From Chitinophagaceae bacterium IBVUCB2 (lineage in GTDB: Bacteria; Bacteroidota; Bacteroidia; Chitinophagales; Chitinophagaceae), in the NCBI GenBank assembly GCA_002127295.1, contig NFUV01000003.1:1-64000 (forward strand): 64,000 bases of DNA, written 5' to 3'. Position 1 is the first letter of the stretch, and each line of letters starts with the position of its first letter. The notes under the pieces are model-generated. The model did no database searches. It saw only the letters and a list, made by a program, of their open reading frames with translations, and was not told the origin of the DNA. Below, in pieces: positions 51,579-62,200 of this stretch. Made by a program: the position numbers and the translations under genes.

Positions 51579-54500
51579 TCAGTCTTTTTTCACGCCTATC
51601 ACCGGTAATGTTTTCGCATGAATCAATTGGTTTAGCTTTCCAACATCATCAGTCATTATTTTCTTTAGTTTGTTAAGTTGTACATCTATTAAACCAGCCA
51701 GTTCCGCATACGCTTCTTTTGCTTGTTTAGATGGAGCTGATTGACCGGCAGAAGCTGCATCATATAAGCCTGCTAATTTATCATCCAGCCTTATCGGGAA
51801 ATTTAATACATCTTGTCCGCTCTTTGCTTTGGTTTGGTGCAATGCTTCTTCTACAGCTGTCATTTGCTTATTGATCGTATCGATCTGCGTTTTAATTTCT
51901 TTAGGCATTTCTTTTCCGGCCCTTGCACTAAAATCACTCATCTGCTGCCGCACTTCCCGTATATTCTTTATGCCTTTCATTACTTCTGAGAACTTATCCC
52001 GAACGGTAACCAGGAAATCAAACTGCTCCTGGTGTTCGGCCGTTGTGATCTTATAGTTAGGATCCGCCAAAATTGTAAAGGGTATTTCTGCAGAATCTGT
52101 ACCTGCTTTTATTTTAGCAAAATACTGACCCGGTGCGGCCTTAGGCCCACCCACAAAACCATTCCAGAGTATCAACCCTTCTACTCTTTCTGCCACGGGA
52201 TAATTCATATCCCATACAAACTGGTTCATGCCTTTGTTTACATCAATCTTATTATCCTTTGAAGTAGTTGAGAATGTTTTGATTGTTTTCTTATTCTTAT
52301 CCATCACTTCTATTACCACTTTTGTAGAATCTGTTGCATCTTTTAAAAAATAATTGATGATCGTTCCGTTTGGTGGATTTGCACCAGCATTTCGTAATCC
52401 TCCTGCAGCACCAAATCTTCTTCCTCCTCCCTGCATTCTATATGCAGGGTCCACATCAAATACATGGAGGTTCTTATTGGTAATGGTTCCGTTTGCTTGT
52501 TGTACCACAGTCAAATCATCCAGTATATAAATACTTCGACCTTGGGTGCCTACGATCAAATCGTTGTTTTTAATTGTGAGGTCAGTAATTGGTACAATTG
52601 GTAAATTCAACTGAAAACTTTTCCAATTGCTTCCCCCGTCATACGAAATATACATTCCATACTCTGTGCCCGCATATAAAAGCCCTTCTTTTTTTCTATC
52701 GGCCCTGACCGCCCTTGTAAAATGCAATGCTGGAATGCCACTGGTTATTTTCTTCCAGGTTCTACCATAATCTTCTGTTTTGTAGATGTAAGGTGCAAAA
52801 TCATCCAGCTTATACCTTGTACCAGCAAAATAAGCTGTACCCTTTTTAAATGGATCAGGCTCCACACAATTCCACATTATTTGTGGTGGGCAATCTTTTG
52901 GCGTTACATTCTCCCAATTTTTTCCGCCGTCTTTACTTACATGTATCAATCCATCATCACTACCAGTCCATAGTAAATCTTTTTCTACCCAGGATTCTGT
53001 AGTGGTAAAAATGGTACAGTAATACTCTACACTTGTATTGTCTTTTGTTATCGGTCCACCGCTTGATGCTTGTTTGCTTTTGTCATTCGTAGTGAGATCG
53101 GGACTGATTTTTTCCCAGCTCTTTCCTTCATCTTCCGTTACAAATAAATGATTACCGGCGGCATAAAGCCTTTTTGGATTATGTGGTGAAAAGAAAATGG
53201 GGTAGTTCCATTGAAAACGATATTTCGCTGCTTCAGCACCGGCACCCATATTATCAACTGGCCATACATTTATTAAACGGCTCTCTCCTGTTCTATGATC
53301 CATTCGTTGTAGCATTCCCATATAATTACCCCCATAGGTAATATCGGGATTTTCGGGGTCAGCTACTACATAACCACTTTCACTTCCGGCTGTTACTTCC
53401 ATATCTGTAGCCATAATACCGGCACCATAGGTGCGGCTGCGAATACGAAATGCAGTATTATCCTGCTGGCCTGATAATATTCTATAAGGAAAAGCATTGT
53501 CGGTACTTACCCTGTATACTTGTGCTGTAGGCTGATTTAAATAAGTACTCCAGTTAGTACCTGCATCAAAAGAAACTTGTGCACCACCATCATCCGCTAC
53601 AATCATCCTATTGCCATCTTCCGGATCAATCCATAGATCATGATGATCACCATGTGGTGTATTAATACTGCGGAATGTTCTGCCGCCATCCGTACTAACC
53701 ATAAAATTTACATTGGGACAGTAGACTTTATTCTCATTTTGCGGATCTACATACACTTTGGTATAATACCATGCCCGCTGACGTATATTATTATCACTGC
53801 TCATCAATGTCCATGTTTCGCCGGCATCAGCACTCATAAATAAACCGCCGTCTTTATTTTCTACAATACAAAATATTTTATCTGTATTAGAGGGTGCTAC
53901 CGCCACACCAACAATTCCCCAGGTTCCTTTTGGTAATCCTTTTTTAGTAGAGATATTGGTCCATGTTTCTCCGCCATCTATACTTTTATACATGCCACTA
54001 CCCTCACCTCCACTTTCTAAACTATGCGGCGTTCTCATTACCCGCCACATTCCCGCATAAAATACATTAGGGTTACCAGGCTCCATTACCAAATCGCTGC
54101 ATCCCGTTTGATTATTGATGTATAAAGTTTTCTTCCATGTTTTTCCACCATCAGTAGTTTTAAAAACTCCTCTTTCTTCATTTGGGCCAAACAGGTGGCC
54201 TACTACTGCTACCCATGCTATGTCAGGATTCTTTGGATGCACTATTACCCGAATAATATGCCGGCCATCTTTCAAACCAATGTTCTTCCAGCTTTTTCCA
54301 CCGTCATCACTTCTCCACATACCACCCAATCCTTCGCTTACATTTCCCCGCATGGTATTTTCTCCTTCACCTACATATATTACTGTTTCATCTCCGGGTG
54401 CAACCGCAACGGCACCAATTGAACTACCAAAAAACTTATCGGAAATGTTCATCCAGTTACTTCCGGCATCTGTAGTTTTCCAAACACCACCACCGGTAGC

Positions 54501-54713
54501 ACCAAAATAAAATGTGTTTTTATTTTTATAGCTGCCCGCTACCGCAGCACTTCGTCCACCACGAAACGGACCAATCAAACGATATTTTTGACTTTTGAGA
54601 ATTGCATCCTCCTTATCAGAAGAAGCGACGGGCTGAGTTGTGGGTTTTGTTTTTTGTGCAAAAAGGTTTGCAAAAATTACTGTGCTGATGAACAGCAAAA
54701 AATATTTTCTCAT
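51579..54713 (-). CDS. Large exported BNR/sortilin-like beta-propeller protein, paralogue 1
   Basis: 1044 residues. Signal peptide MRKYFLLFISTVIFANLFAQ. About ten Asp-box or related repeats (TDAGSNW, DDGGKSW, TDGGKTW, SIDGGETW, SADAGETW, STDGGRTF, SKDGGKNW, SYDGGSNW) over the first 730 residues predict two propeller-like units, after which a beta-sandwich-like stretch (FVWDMNYPVAERVEG) and a helical carboxy-terminus follow. No sialidase active-site arginine triad is evident, so it is probably a binding or peptide-processing scaffold rather than a sialidase. Substrate unknown. Confidence 0.85.
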   Translation of the reverse strand: MRKYFLLFISTVIFANLFAQKTKPTTQPVASSDKEDAILKSQKYRLIGPFRGGRSAAVAGSYKNKNTFYFGATGGGVWKTTDAGSNWMNISDKFFGSSIGAVAVAPGDETVIYVGEGENTMRGNVSEGLGGMWRSDDGGKSWKNIGLKDGRHIIRVIVHPKNPDIAWVAVVGHLFGPNEERGVFKTTDGGKTWKKTLYINNQTGCSDLVMEPGNPNVFYAGMWRVMRTPHSLESGGEGSGMYKSIDGGETWTNISTKKGLPKGTWGIVGVAVAPSNTDKIFCIVENKDGGLFMSADAGETWTLMSSDNNIRQRAWYYTKVYVDPQNENKVYCPNVNFMVSTDGGRTFRSINTPHGDHHDLWIDPEDGNRMIVADDGGAQVSFDAGTNWSTYLNQPTAQVYRVSTDNAFPYRILSGQQDNTAFRIRSRTYGAGIMATDMEVTAGSESGYVVADPENPDITYGGNYMGMLQRMDHRTGESRLINVWPVDNMGAGAEAAKYRFQWNYPIFFSPHNPKRLYAAGNHLFVTEDEGKSWEKISPDLTTNDKSKQASSGGPITKDNTSVEYYCTIFTTTESWVEKDLLWTGSDDGLIHVSKDGGKNWENVTPKDCPPQIMWNCVEPDPFKKGTAYFAGTRYKLDDFAPYIYKTEDYGRTWKKITSGIPALHFTRAVRADRKKEGLLYAGTEYGMYISYDGGSNWKSFQLNLPIVPITDLTIKNNDLIVGTQGRSIYILDDLTVVQQANGTITNKNLHVFDVDPAYRMQGGGRRFGAAGGLRNAGANPPNGTIINYFLKDATDSTKVVIEVMDKNKKTIKTFSTTSKDNKIDVNKGMNQFVWDMNYPVAERVEGLILWNGFVGGPKAAPGQYFAKIKAGTDSAEIPFTILADPNYKITTAEHQEQFDFLVTVRDKFSEVMKGIKNIREVRQQMSDFSARAGKEMPKEIKTQIDTINKQMTAVEEALHQTKAKSGQDVLNFPIRLDDKLAGLYDAASAGQSAPSKQAKEAYAELAGLIDVQLNKLKKIMTDDVGKLNQLIHAKTLPVIGVKKD

Positions 54714-54754
54714 ATGCTAACAATTAGGAGGATGAATGTACGAATTGTAAGCCG

Positions 54755-54790
54755 CAAAAAACAATAGCTACCCTTTTGAGGATAGCTATT
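54755..54790 (-). terminator. Terminator between the two propeller genes
   Basis: AATAGCTA / TAGCTATT stem (54763-54770 with 54783-54790), 12-nt loop, followed on the minus strand by TTGTTTTTTG. It should separate transcription of the two paralogues. Confidence 0.8.
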
Positions 54791-54812
54791 GCACATATAT
54801 ATTTTTTTATTA

Positions 54813-57800
54813 TTAGAATCCTTTCTTTTCTCCTGACGGCACAAGGCCTTCCTTTTTTAACCCATCAGTTACCTGCTTATCATATTTCTTCAATATCTGC
54901 TGATTTGTTTGTTCTTTCTTTTTAAGTTCTGCCTGCAGTACAGGAACCCTTTGCACCTGCATATTAGATGGTGCTGCTTCCTGGCCACTTACTCCACTAT
55001 ACAATTCGGTGATCTCTTCCCGTAATCTTTTTTCATCCGCAAACACAGATTTTTGCTTTGTGGCCAAACATTCAGCTCGCAGTTTTTCCAACTCATCATT
55101 ATAAGCAATCATAGTTCTTTTTAAAGTAGAGTCTTTTACTTTACTGAGATTATCTTTTATTAATTTTTGTTTGGCATTGATCGTATCAACAACAGCGGCT
55201 AATTGCTCATGCATTTTATAAACTTCCATTGCAGTTTTATATTGCAGCTTTCTATCTTCCAGTGTAAAATTTTTATCAGCAGGATCATGTACCAATTTTA
55301 CTTTGGATGTATAGGTCGAATCACCCACTTTTAGTTTAATGGTATAATCTCCCGGTAAGACCATTGGCGCAAGAAATCCACCAAAGTCAAGCTTAGCACC
55401 ACCCGATGCAATTTTTGGTGGCTTCATACTCAGGTTCCATTGAACGAGGTTTACTCCTTTTCTTTTGCTACCGGGTATGGATTGAATTAATTTACCTGCA
55501 GCATCATATATATCCATTTTTACTTCCCCACTACTAACCCTGTCTTTCAAATAATATTTTATTGGTGGAATGGATGGAGGATTGGGTGCTACCCATCCGC
55601 CAGTGCTTGGAAAACCGCCATCACCAAACTGTCCCATCGTTAATGTAATTGGCGCAGTAGGAAATATAACCACATCTTGTTCAGCCGTTTCTTTTTTCAT
55701 ATTTCTGATAGGAGATATATCATCGACAATTAAAATTCCTCTGCCATGTGTAGCAATAATCAGATCATGAGTGCGGGGATGAATTTGAATATCTCTTGCC
55801 AATACATAATCAGGGATCTTATTTTTCATCCTGAACCAATTTTGTCCGCCATCCAGGGTTGCAAACAAACCCATTTCTGTTCCAAAGAAAAGCAAGTCCT
55901 TATTTATCGGATCTTCTTTTATTTTATGAGCGAAGCCGGTAAATTCAGCGCTGTTCATCAACGTCCATGTTTTACCCATGTCTGTTGACTTACCAAGATA
56001 TGGCTTATGATCTCCATACATATGATTATCAAAAGTGGCATATACCACTTTCTTATCAAACTTTGATGGCTCAATACTGCTAATCCAAGTTTGCGCAGGT
56101 ATTCCTGCTTTTGCATAATTGGCAGCAACATTGGTCCATGTCTTACCTGCATCCAATGTGTATTGTAGGTTGCCATCATCTGTTCCTGCCCAGATCATTT
56201 TCTCATCCAGTGGAGATTCTGCAATGGTGAAAATGGTACAATGATTTTCCGCAGAAGTATTATCTGCACTTAAGCCACCACTATTTTCCTGTTCCTGTTT
56301 CTTTTTATCATTAGTAGTTAAGTCAGGTGATATGCGGGTCCAGTTTCTTCCCTGGTCATTTGATTTATACAGGTACTGGCTTCCCATGTATAAATTCTTT
56401 TTATTAGCAACCCCTACTACAATAGGTGTGTTCCAGTTCCAGCGAAGTTTCTCTTCATTAACCGCTTGCTGTGGCTTTATATTAACCGCTTTTGTTGCAG
56501 TAAGATTAATACGATTGATATTTCCTCCTTGTGATTCTGCATACGCTATTGTTGGGTCTGTAGGATCCGGCTGCACCCAAAATCCATCACCTCCATTAAT
56601 TGATTTCCACATACCATTACTTACTCCGCCAGACGCAGCAGATGGACCAACCCAACTACCATTATCCTGCAAGCCTCCATAAATGTTATACGGTTTCTTA
56701 TCATCAACTGCTGCATGATAAAATTGCCCAACAGGTAACGACTGCACAAAATTCCAGGTGGCACCTTTATCCAAACTTATATATACACCGCCATCTGTAC
56801 CTAAGTAAAGTTGATTAGTATTATTAGGATTGATCCATAAGGCATGATGATCACTATGTACCCAGCCTCCCTCATTACTTGCATCAGCAAATGAGTATCC
56901 TCCATCGCTTGAATAAGAGAATGATAATGCCGGACGATAAACTCTTTTGGGATCTTTCGGATCAATAACTATTGTAGCAAAATAAAACGGTCTTGATACA
57001 ACATTAAAAGTTGCACTTTGTTTTTTCCAATTCTCTCCTCCATCCGCAGAAATAAACAAACCAGTTTCATTGGATTCAACAATAGCAACCATATTTTGAG
57101 GTGCACTTGGTGCAACTGCGAATGCGATCCGGCCAAACGGTTTAGCAGGTAATCCTTTCGTCAACTCTTTCCATGTTTTTCCTCCATCAACACTCTTCCA
57201 CATACCGCTTCCTTTACCACCAGAATTAAATGCATAAGGTAATCTTCTAAATTCCCAATTAGATGCATACACAGTATCAGGATGCATGGGATCAATAGCT
57301 ACATCCGCACAACCCGTATTCTCATCGTGGTACAAAATCTTTTCAAATGTTTTTCCGGCATCGGTTGATTTATACAAACCCCTATCCTTGCTACTATTCC
57401 ACAATGGGCCCGGAACGGCTACATAAATAATATTAGTGTTATTGGGGTTGATTACAATCTTGGCGATATGCTCTGATTTTTCAAGACCAATTTTTGTCCA
57501 GTTATCTCCACCATCAGTTGACTTATACATTCCATCACCAATGGAAACAGAGTTCCGCATATTACTCTCCCCGGTTCCTGCAAAAATTACTTTCGGGTTT
57601 TTGGGGTCTATAGCAATAGCACCGATACTCTGGCAATATTTATCGAAGATGGGTTTAAATGATGCACCCGCATTGGTAGTTTTCCAAATTCCGCCACCGG
57701 CAGTACCCACATAAATAGTTTTACCATCCTGCGCCACCCCTTCAATGGCAGTGATGCGACCACTCATGGTACCGGGGCCAAGCCAACGGGCTTCCATCAT

Positions 57801-57884
57801 ACCAAATGTGCTACTGTTGATATTAGTTTGTGACAGGGCAGTAATTCCTGTCATTATAAGCAAAAAGGAAAAGATAATTCTCAT
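54813..57884 (-). CDS. Large exported BNR/sortilin-like beta-propeller protein, paralogue 2
   Basis: 1023 residues from the ATG at 57884 (an upstream ATG at 57893 is possible). Signal peptide ends at TALSQ. Asp-box-type repeats include TDGGDNW, TDAGKTF, SVDGGKTW, SADGGENW, SSDGGYSF, SNDQGRNW, TLDAGKTW and TLDGGQNW, then a helical carboxy-terminus (VDTINAKQKLIKDNLSKVKD). Same design and order of parts as paralogue 1, implying an old tandem duplication. Function unknown. Confidence 0.85.
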   Translation of the reverse strand: MRIIFSFLLIMTGITALSQTNINSSTFGMMEARWLGPGTMSGRITAIEGVAQDGKTIYVGTAGGGIWKTTNAGASFKPIFDKYCQSIGAIAIDPKNPKVIFAGTGESNMRNSVSIGDGMYKSTDGGDNWTKIGLEKSEHIAKIVINPNNTNIIYVAVPGPLWNSSKDRGLYKSTDAGKTFEKILYHDENTGCADVAIDPMHPDTVYASNWEFRRLPYAFNSGGKGSGMWKSVDGGKTWKELTKGLPAKPFGRIAFAVAPSAPQNMVAIVESNETGLFISADGGENWKKQSATFNVVSRPFYFATIVIDPKDPKRVYRPALSFSYSSDGGYSFADASNEGGWVHSDHHALWINPNNTNQLYLGTDGGVYISLDKGATWNFVQSLPVGQFYHAAVDDKKPYNIYGGLQDNGSWVGPSAASGGVSNGMWKSINGGDGFWVQPDPTDPTIAYAESQGGNINRINLTATKAVNIKPQQAVNEEKLRWNWNTPIVVGVANKKNLYMGSQYLYKSNDQGRNWTRISPDLTTNDKKKQEQENSGGLSADNTSAENHCTIFTIAESPLDEKMIWAGTDDGNLQYTLDAGKTWTNVAANYAKAGIPAQTWISSIEPSKFDKKVVYATFDNHMYGDHKPYLGKSTDMGKTWTLMNSAEFTGFAHKIKEDPINKDLLFFGTEMGLFATLDGGQNWFRMKNKIPDYVLARDIQIHPRTHDLIIATHGRGILIVDDISPIRNMKKETAEQDVVIFPTAPITLTMGQFGDGGFPSTGGWVAPNPPSIPPIKYYLKDRVSSGEVKMDIYDAAGKLIQSIPGSKRKGVNLVQWNLSMKPPKIASGGAKLDFGGFLAPMVLPGDYTIKLKVGDSTYTSKVKLVHDPADKNFTLEDRKLQYKTAMEVYKMHEQLAAVVDTINAKQKLIKDNLSKVKDSTLKRTMIAYNDELEKLRAECLATKQKSVFADEKRLREEITELYSGVSGQEAAPSNMQVQRVPVLQAELKKKEQTNQQILKKYDKQVTDGLKKEGLVPSGEKKGF

Positions 57885-57915
57885 AACAATCATTTAATGG
57901 TGAAAAGTAATAACA

Positions 57916-57939
57916 AACCCCGACTTTTCAATCGGGGTT
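57916..57939 (-). terminator. Terminator of the LolA-like gene
   Basis: AACCCCGA / TCGGGGTT stem (57916-57923 with 57932-57939), 8-nt loop, with AT-rich sequence following on the minus strand. Confidence 0.7.
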
Positions 57940-57962
57940 CGGAAAATAACTATTGCTCAAGC

Positions 57963-58658
57963 TTAATTTTTAAAAGCACTTTCATCAACAGGATCGTTAA
58001 TGCTTATTTTAGTAATATTAAGTTCGCCATAGGGAAGTGTAAAAGATTTAGCTACTACAATTCCTTCAGCAAGTTTTTCATAATTACTAAAATTAGTAGA
58101 TACTTCCTGCTCCTGGCCATTTGCTTTTGTTATTGAAATGCTCTTGATCAGGTAATGAGTTTTAGTATCAATAAACATTGTTTCAGGAGAGCCTCCTTTC
58201 TTGTTTACTTTTAGTTTATAACATTCAGTACCATCCACATCATCTTTGCCTAAAAGTTCAATTGTATGACCTTTTGCAGCATAATCAACTAACACACCTT
58301 GTGCATCCAGTTGATCCTGGGATTCAGCAAGTGTTTCACCCGTCATTGCTTCCGGGGCAGTTTGACCCTGGAAGGGCATAAAGTTCCACCCGTTTGTTGG
58401 TGTAATAATTGTATAGCCTGTCATTCCCATTAAAGTAAATTCTTGCCGGGAGCCTTTACCGTGTAATACTACCTGATTAATGTTAGCTTCAAACCCTTGT
58501 CCCTTCAAAGTACCTTCCAGTTTTACCGAATTTACTTTTCTCCAGGCTTCAGCACCACCGATAGCCTGAATATGCATGTTAACTACTTCATCAGCAGTTT
58601 GTGCTTTTGTAATAAAAGCGGCTCCTAATAAGAAAAGAGAGAATACTATGCGTTTCAT
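57963..58658 (-). CDS. LolA-like outer-membrane lipoprotein-sorting family protein
   Basis: 231 residues. Signal peptide ends at ITKAQ. The VVNMHIQAIGGAEAWRKVNSVKLEG opening and beta-strand pattern (YKLKVNKKGG, MFIDTKTHYLIKSI) fit the half-barrel LolA/LolB-like fold seen in several Bacteroidetes periplasmic families. No cysteine for lipid attachment. Possibly binds an acyl chain or small ligand; exact role unknown. Single gene. Confidence 0.78.
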   Translation of the reverse strand: MKRIVFSLFLLGAAFITKAQTADEVVNMHIQAIGGAEAWRKVNSVKLEGTLKGQGFEANINQVVLHGKGSRQEFTLMGMTGYTIITPTNGWNFMPFQGQTAPEAMTGETLAESQDQLDAQGVLVDYAAKGHTIELLGKDDVDGTECYKLKVNKKGGSPETMFIDTKTHYLIKSISITKANGQEQEVSTNFSNYEKLAEGIVVAKSFTLPYGELNITKISINDPVDESAFKN

Positions 58659-58756
58659 TTGTTTAGTTTTTATTTATAGTGCAAAAATTAGATAGCAAAT
58701 GTAAAGTTTGGCCCTGTCAAATGAGTATTTTTAGCGTAAACTAACAAAATAACAAG

Positions 58757-60394
58757 ATGAACGGAGCTTTTTCAATAACCGGTCAACTGGTGGATGTGCA
58801 CCAACAGACGGTTTACCCGGCCGAAGTGGTTGTATCGTCTGGCAAAATTCAAGCCATTCGTCCTCTCTCCCAATCACCCGATTCATCACTTACCTATATT
58901 CTTCCCGGATTTATAGACAGCCATGTTCATATTGAAAGCTCTATGCTGGTTCCTTCAGAATTTGCCCGGCTGGCTGTTGTACATGGAACGGTAGCTACTA
59001 TCAGTGATCCCCATGAAATTGCCAATGTGTGTGGTATGGAAGGGGTGGAATTCATGATTGAAAATGGAAAAACAGTTCCTTTTAAATTCAATTTTGGCGC
59101 ACCTAGCTGCGTACCCGCAACTGTGTTTGAAACTGCGGGAGCCTCACTTGATTCAAATGATGTAGAGAAATTATTACAACGAGATGAAATAAAATACCTG
59201 AGTGAGATGATGAATTTTCCCGGTGTTTTATTTAAAGATGAGGAAGTGATGAAAAAGATTGCGGCTGCACATCGTCTTGGCAAACCAGTTGACGGACATG
59301 CGCCGGGACTAAGAGGCGAAAAAGCAAAACAATATATAGATGCTGGTATTTATACCGACCATGAATGTTTTACTTCAGAAGAAGCGTTGGATAAATTAAA
59401 ATATGGAATGAAAATTTTGATCCGTGAAGGAAGTGCGGCTAAAAATTTTGAAGCATTGATTGATCTGCTGCATGATTACCCTGAAATGATAATGTTTTGC
59501 AGCGATGATAAACACCCGGATAGTCTTGTAGTAGGACATATCAACCAATTATGTGCAAGAGCCGTAGCAAAAGGAATTGATATTTTTAAGATATTGAAAG
59601 CAGCTTGCGTAAATCCTGTCAATCATTACAAATTAGATGTTGGCCTGTTAAGAGAAGGCGATGCAGCAGATTTTATTGTAGTGAAAGATTTGAAAAATTT
59701 TGAAGTGATAAAAACATTTATTAATGGCGAGTTGGTTGCCGAAGATGGAAAATCAAATATTAAAACAACAAAGTCGGGGATTGTAAATAATTTTTCTTGC
59801 AGTAAAAAAGCAATTGACGAATTTGAAATAAAAGGGAATGGTGAAAAGGAAATATTGGCAATTGAAGCATTAGATGGCCAGCTTATTACCAACAGGCTTT
59901 CAGTGGAAGCGAAAATAGCGAACGGCAATATTTTAAGCGATGTTGAAAGAGATATTTTAAAAATAGTTGTGGTAAACCGTTACAGCAATACCTCTGTTGC
60001 CAAAGCCTTTATTAAAAATTTTGGGTTGAAGCAAGGTGCAATGGCTTCCTCAGTTGCACATGACAGCCATAATATAGTTGCAGTAGGTGTAGATGACGAA
60101 AGTATTTGCAAAGCCGTTAACCTTGTAATAGAAAAGGAAGGTGGTGTAAGTGCTGTTAGTAAAAACAAAGAAATGATTGTTGCATTGCCGGTGGCAGGTT
60201 TAATGAGCAACGATGATGGTTATAAAGTTGCCGGTGATTATACGGCAATTGATAGAATGACCAAGGAAGACCTAGGTTGTACGCTGGCTTCTCCTTTTAT
60301 GACCCTTTCCTTTATGGCGTTACTCGTAATACCACATTTAAAGCTCAGCGATAAAGGATTGTTTGATGGAGATAACTTCAGTTTTGTTCAGTAA
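58757..60394 (+). CDS. ade: Adenine deaminase
   Basis: 545 residues, amidohydrolase superfamily. [15 protein letters not shown] gives the metal-binding HxH, followed by [22 protein letters not shown] and [10 protein letters not shown] with further metal ligands. The carboxy-terminal adenine-deaminase domain includes [20 protein letters not shown]. Converts adenine to hypoxanthine for purine salvage. TATTTTTA about 37 nt upstream is a poor -7 box. Confidence 0.94.
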   Translation: MNGAFSITGQLVDVHQQTVYPAEVVVSSGKIQAIRPLSQSPDSSLTYILPGFIDSHVHIESSMLVPSEFARLAVVHGTVATISDPHEIANVCGMEGVEFMIENGKTVPFKFNFGAPSCVPATVFETAGASLDSNDVEKLLQRDEIKYLSEMMNFPGVLFKDEEVMKKIAAAHRLGKPVDGHAPGLRGEKAKQYIDAGIYTDHECFTSEEALDKLKYGMKILIREGSAAKNFEALIDLLHDYPEMIMFCSDDKHPDSLVVGHINQLCARAVAKGIDIFKILKAACVNPVNHYKLDVGLLREGDAADFIVVKDLKNFEVIKTFINGELVAEDGKSNIKTTKSGIVNNFSCSKKAIDEFEIKGNGEKEILAIEALDGQLITNRLSVEAKIANGNILSDVERDILKIVVVNRYSNTSVAKAFIKNFGLKQGAMASSVAHDSHNIVAVGVDDESICKAVNLVIEKEGGVSAVSKNKEMIVALPVAGLMSNDDGYKVAGDYTAIDRMTKEDLGCTLASPFMTLSFMALLVIPHLKLSDKGLFDGDNFSFVQ

Positions 60395-60542
60395 TCCTCC
60401 AGAGACAAAGTAATTTTCAGACTTTCACAATCCCTTAATAAGTAAACAAGGCCTTTTCTGCATCTAATTCGTAACTAAGGTGCAGACCCGCAGGGTTGAA
60501 AAGTGAATATAGAAATGGTCTGGCCGATTAAAAGCCCTTGTT

Positions 60543-60836
60543 ATGAAAAAACATCTACACATTTCTGCCAAATTGGATGAACCCGCCTTTGTTCAAAACC
60601 TTGTTGAACGATTGGCCTACCGCCGTTATGAATTAGGCTATGGTAATATAAAAGTACCCCGCGGCTTTAAAGCCATCGAAACATCGTCTACAGAAACCTA
60701 CGTAAGCGGTACATTGGCTATTGAAATTACCGGTGAAGAAACAATCAATATGCCTTTTATTACCAGCTTTCTTTTTACTTGTGTTAAAGGAAAAACTGAA
60801 CCGTACCAGCTTATCTGGAGCAGTTCATTAAACTAA
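60543..60836 (+). CDS. Small protein of unknown function
   Basis: 97 residues, no signal peptide. The sequence mixes helical and strand segments (FVQNLVERLAYRRYELGY, YVSGTLAIEITGEETIN) with the end LIWSSSLN. Not recognised. It stands between adenine deaminase and the LiaF-like gene with separate spacers of about 150 and 130 bp. Confidence 0.6.
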   Translation: MKKHLHISAKLDEPAFVQNLVERLAYRRYELGYGNIKVPRGFKAIETSSTETYVSGTLAIEITGEETINMPFITSFLFTCVKGKTEPYQLIWSSSLN

Positions 60837-60969
60837 ACGGCCCGTTTTTAAATCTGTACCCATTTTCACCCTCCCATTACCGTCATTCACCGACTTACAA
60901 TGGCCAAGTACCCATTCGCTATTGTCGTTCTCCAAAGTGCCGCTTAGTTTTGATTAAAATTAGAACGAG

Positions 60970-61785
60970 ATGAGAGACGACTTCAAAAATGCAAGAGACG
61001 AACGCCGCAGCCGCTGGCATGACACATTTGAAGATGGTGGCAATAAAAGCCATATATGGACAGGTATTTTCATTTTAGCTATTGGCATTGCTGCTTTGAT
61101 CAAAGTAAGTAATCCAGACTTGCCCCGCTGGCTATTTAGCTGGAAAACGTTTCTGATTGCCCTTGGTCTTTTTATTGGGATCAAACATAGTTTTAAAGGT
61201 GGTGCCTGGGCGATATTAATGTTGATTGGTGGTGCTTTTTTAATTACTGATATATATCCTGATATTTCAATCCGCCGGTATATATGGCCTGGTATTTTAA
61301 TAGTGATAGGTGCTGCACTTATTTTAAAGCCTAAACGCAGTTTTCAGAGTTGCTACAACGAGGAAGCAAAAAAAAAAGACCCTAATACGGGAATAACAGA
61401 TGCTACTATAATTGAAGAGACCTACGATAGTCATAAGGATGTGCCGGAAGATTTTGTTGATAGCACTTCCATCTTTGGCGGAGCTAAGAAAAATATAATT
61501 TCCAAAAATTTTAAAGGTGGCGACATTGTAAACATTTTCGGTGGCACTGAGCTTGACCTTAGCCGTGCTGACTTTAATGGAACAGCTATCATTGAATTCA
61601 CCACCATTTTTGGTGGCAGTAAATTGATTGTTCCCTCTAACTGGACAATTAAATCTGAAGCAGTCACCATTTTCGGCGGGTTGGAAGACAAAAGAAATGT
61701 ACAAGCCCTGACCGATAGTGATCAAAAAATATTATTGCTAAGAGGCACTGTAATTTTTGGAGGTATTGAAATAAAAAGTTTTTGA
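60970..61785 (+). CDS. LiaF-like membrane protein (DUF5668 plus LiaF carboxy-terminal domain)
   Basis: 271 residues. Four short hydrophobic segments between residues about 30 and 120, then a cytoplasmic right-handed beta-helix-like region with five repeated IFGG motifs (STSIFGGAK, VNIFGGTE, TTIFGGSK, VTIFGGLE, VIFGGIE). In Firmicutes LiaF represses the LiaRS envelope-stress system; here the nearby histidine kinase and regulator (62201-63984) may be the partner. Confidence 0.85.
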   Translation: MRDDFKNARDERRSRWHDTFEDGGNKSHIWTGIFILAIGIAALIKVSNPDLPRWLFSWKTFLIALGLFIGIKHSFKGGAWAILMLIGGAFLITDIYPDISIRRYIWPGILIVIGAALILKPKRSFQSCYNEEAKKKDPNTGITDATIIEETYDSHKDVPEDFVDSTSIFGGAKKNIISKNFKGGDIVNIFGGTELDLSRADFNGTAIIEFTTIFGGSKLIVPSNWTIKSEAVTIFGGLEDKRNVQALTDSDQKILLLRGTVIFGGIEIKSF

Positions 61786-61835
61786 GAAAACGTTGACTTG
61801 CTGCAACAAACCAAATAACTACAAAACCAACAACC

Positions 61836-62195
61836 ATGAATTGGTATCTTGCAAAAATGGTCTTTCGCATTATATGCGGAGATGGAAACCATACCGCCCA
61901 ATTTGATGAACAACTTCGCCTGGTAGCTGCCGGCAGCCTGGAAGAGGCTTTTCACAAAGCCCAGTTAATGGGTGGAAAAGAAGAAGAAATGTTCTTTAAT
62001 AATAACCAGCAACTGGTGCAATGGCAGTTTATAAGTGTAAGCGAATTATACCAACTCAATGAATTAATAGATGGTGCAGAAGTGTATTCAAGAATTGAGG
62101 AAAAGGAAAATGCTGATAGCTACCTGCATATTGTACATAAAAAGGCAGAACAAATCAGGTTTGGCACTCCACTCAATTTATTGAATCTTGCATAA
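61836..62195 (+). CDS. DUF4288 domain protein
   Basis: 119 residues, soluble. MNWYLAKMVFRIICGDG, FDEQLRLVAAGSLEEAFHKAQLMG and WQFISVSELYQLNEL match the DUF4288 pattern; no known enzymatic residues. Lies between LiaF-like and LytS genes (50 and 5 bp gaps), suggesting a co-regulated role. Confidence 0.82.
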   Translation: MNWYLAKMVFRIICGDGNHTAQFDEQLRLVAAGSLEEAFHKAQLMGGKEEEMFFNNNQQLVQWQFISVSELYQLNELIDGAEVYSRIEEKENADSYLHIVHKKAEQIRFGTPLNLLNLA

Positions 62196-62200
62196 GCAGC

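Noticed and set aside
51579-57884. Sialidases
   Set aside because: Asp-box repeats alone do not make a sialidase; the catalytic arginine triad and Tyr/Glu pair are not recognised.
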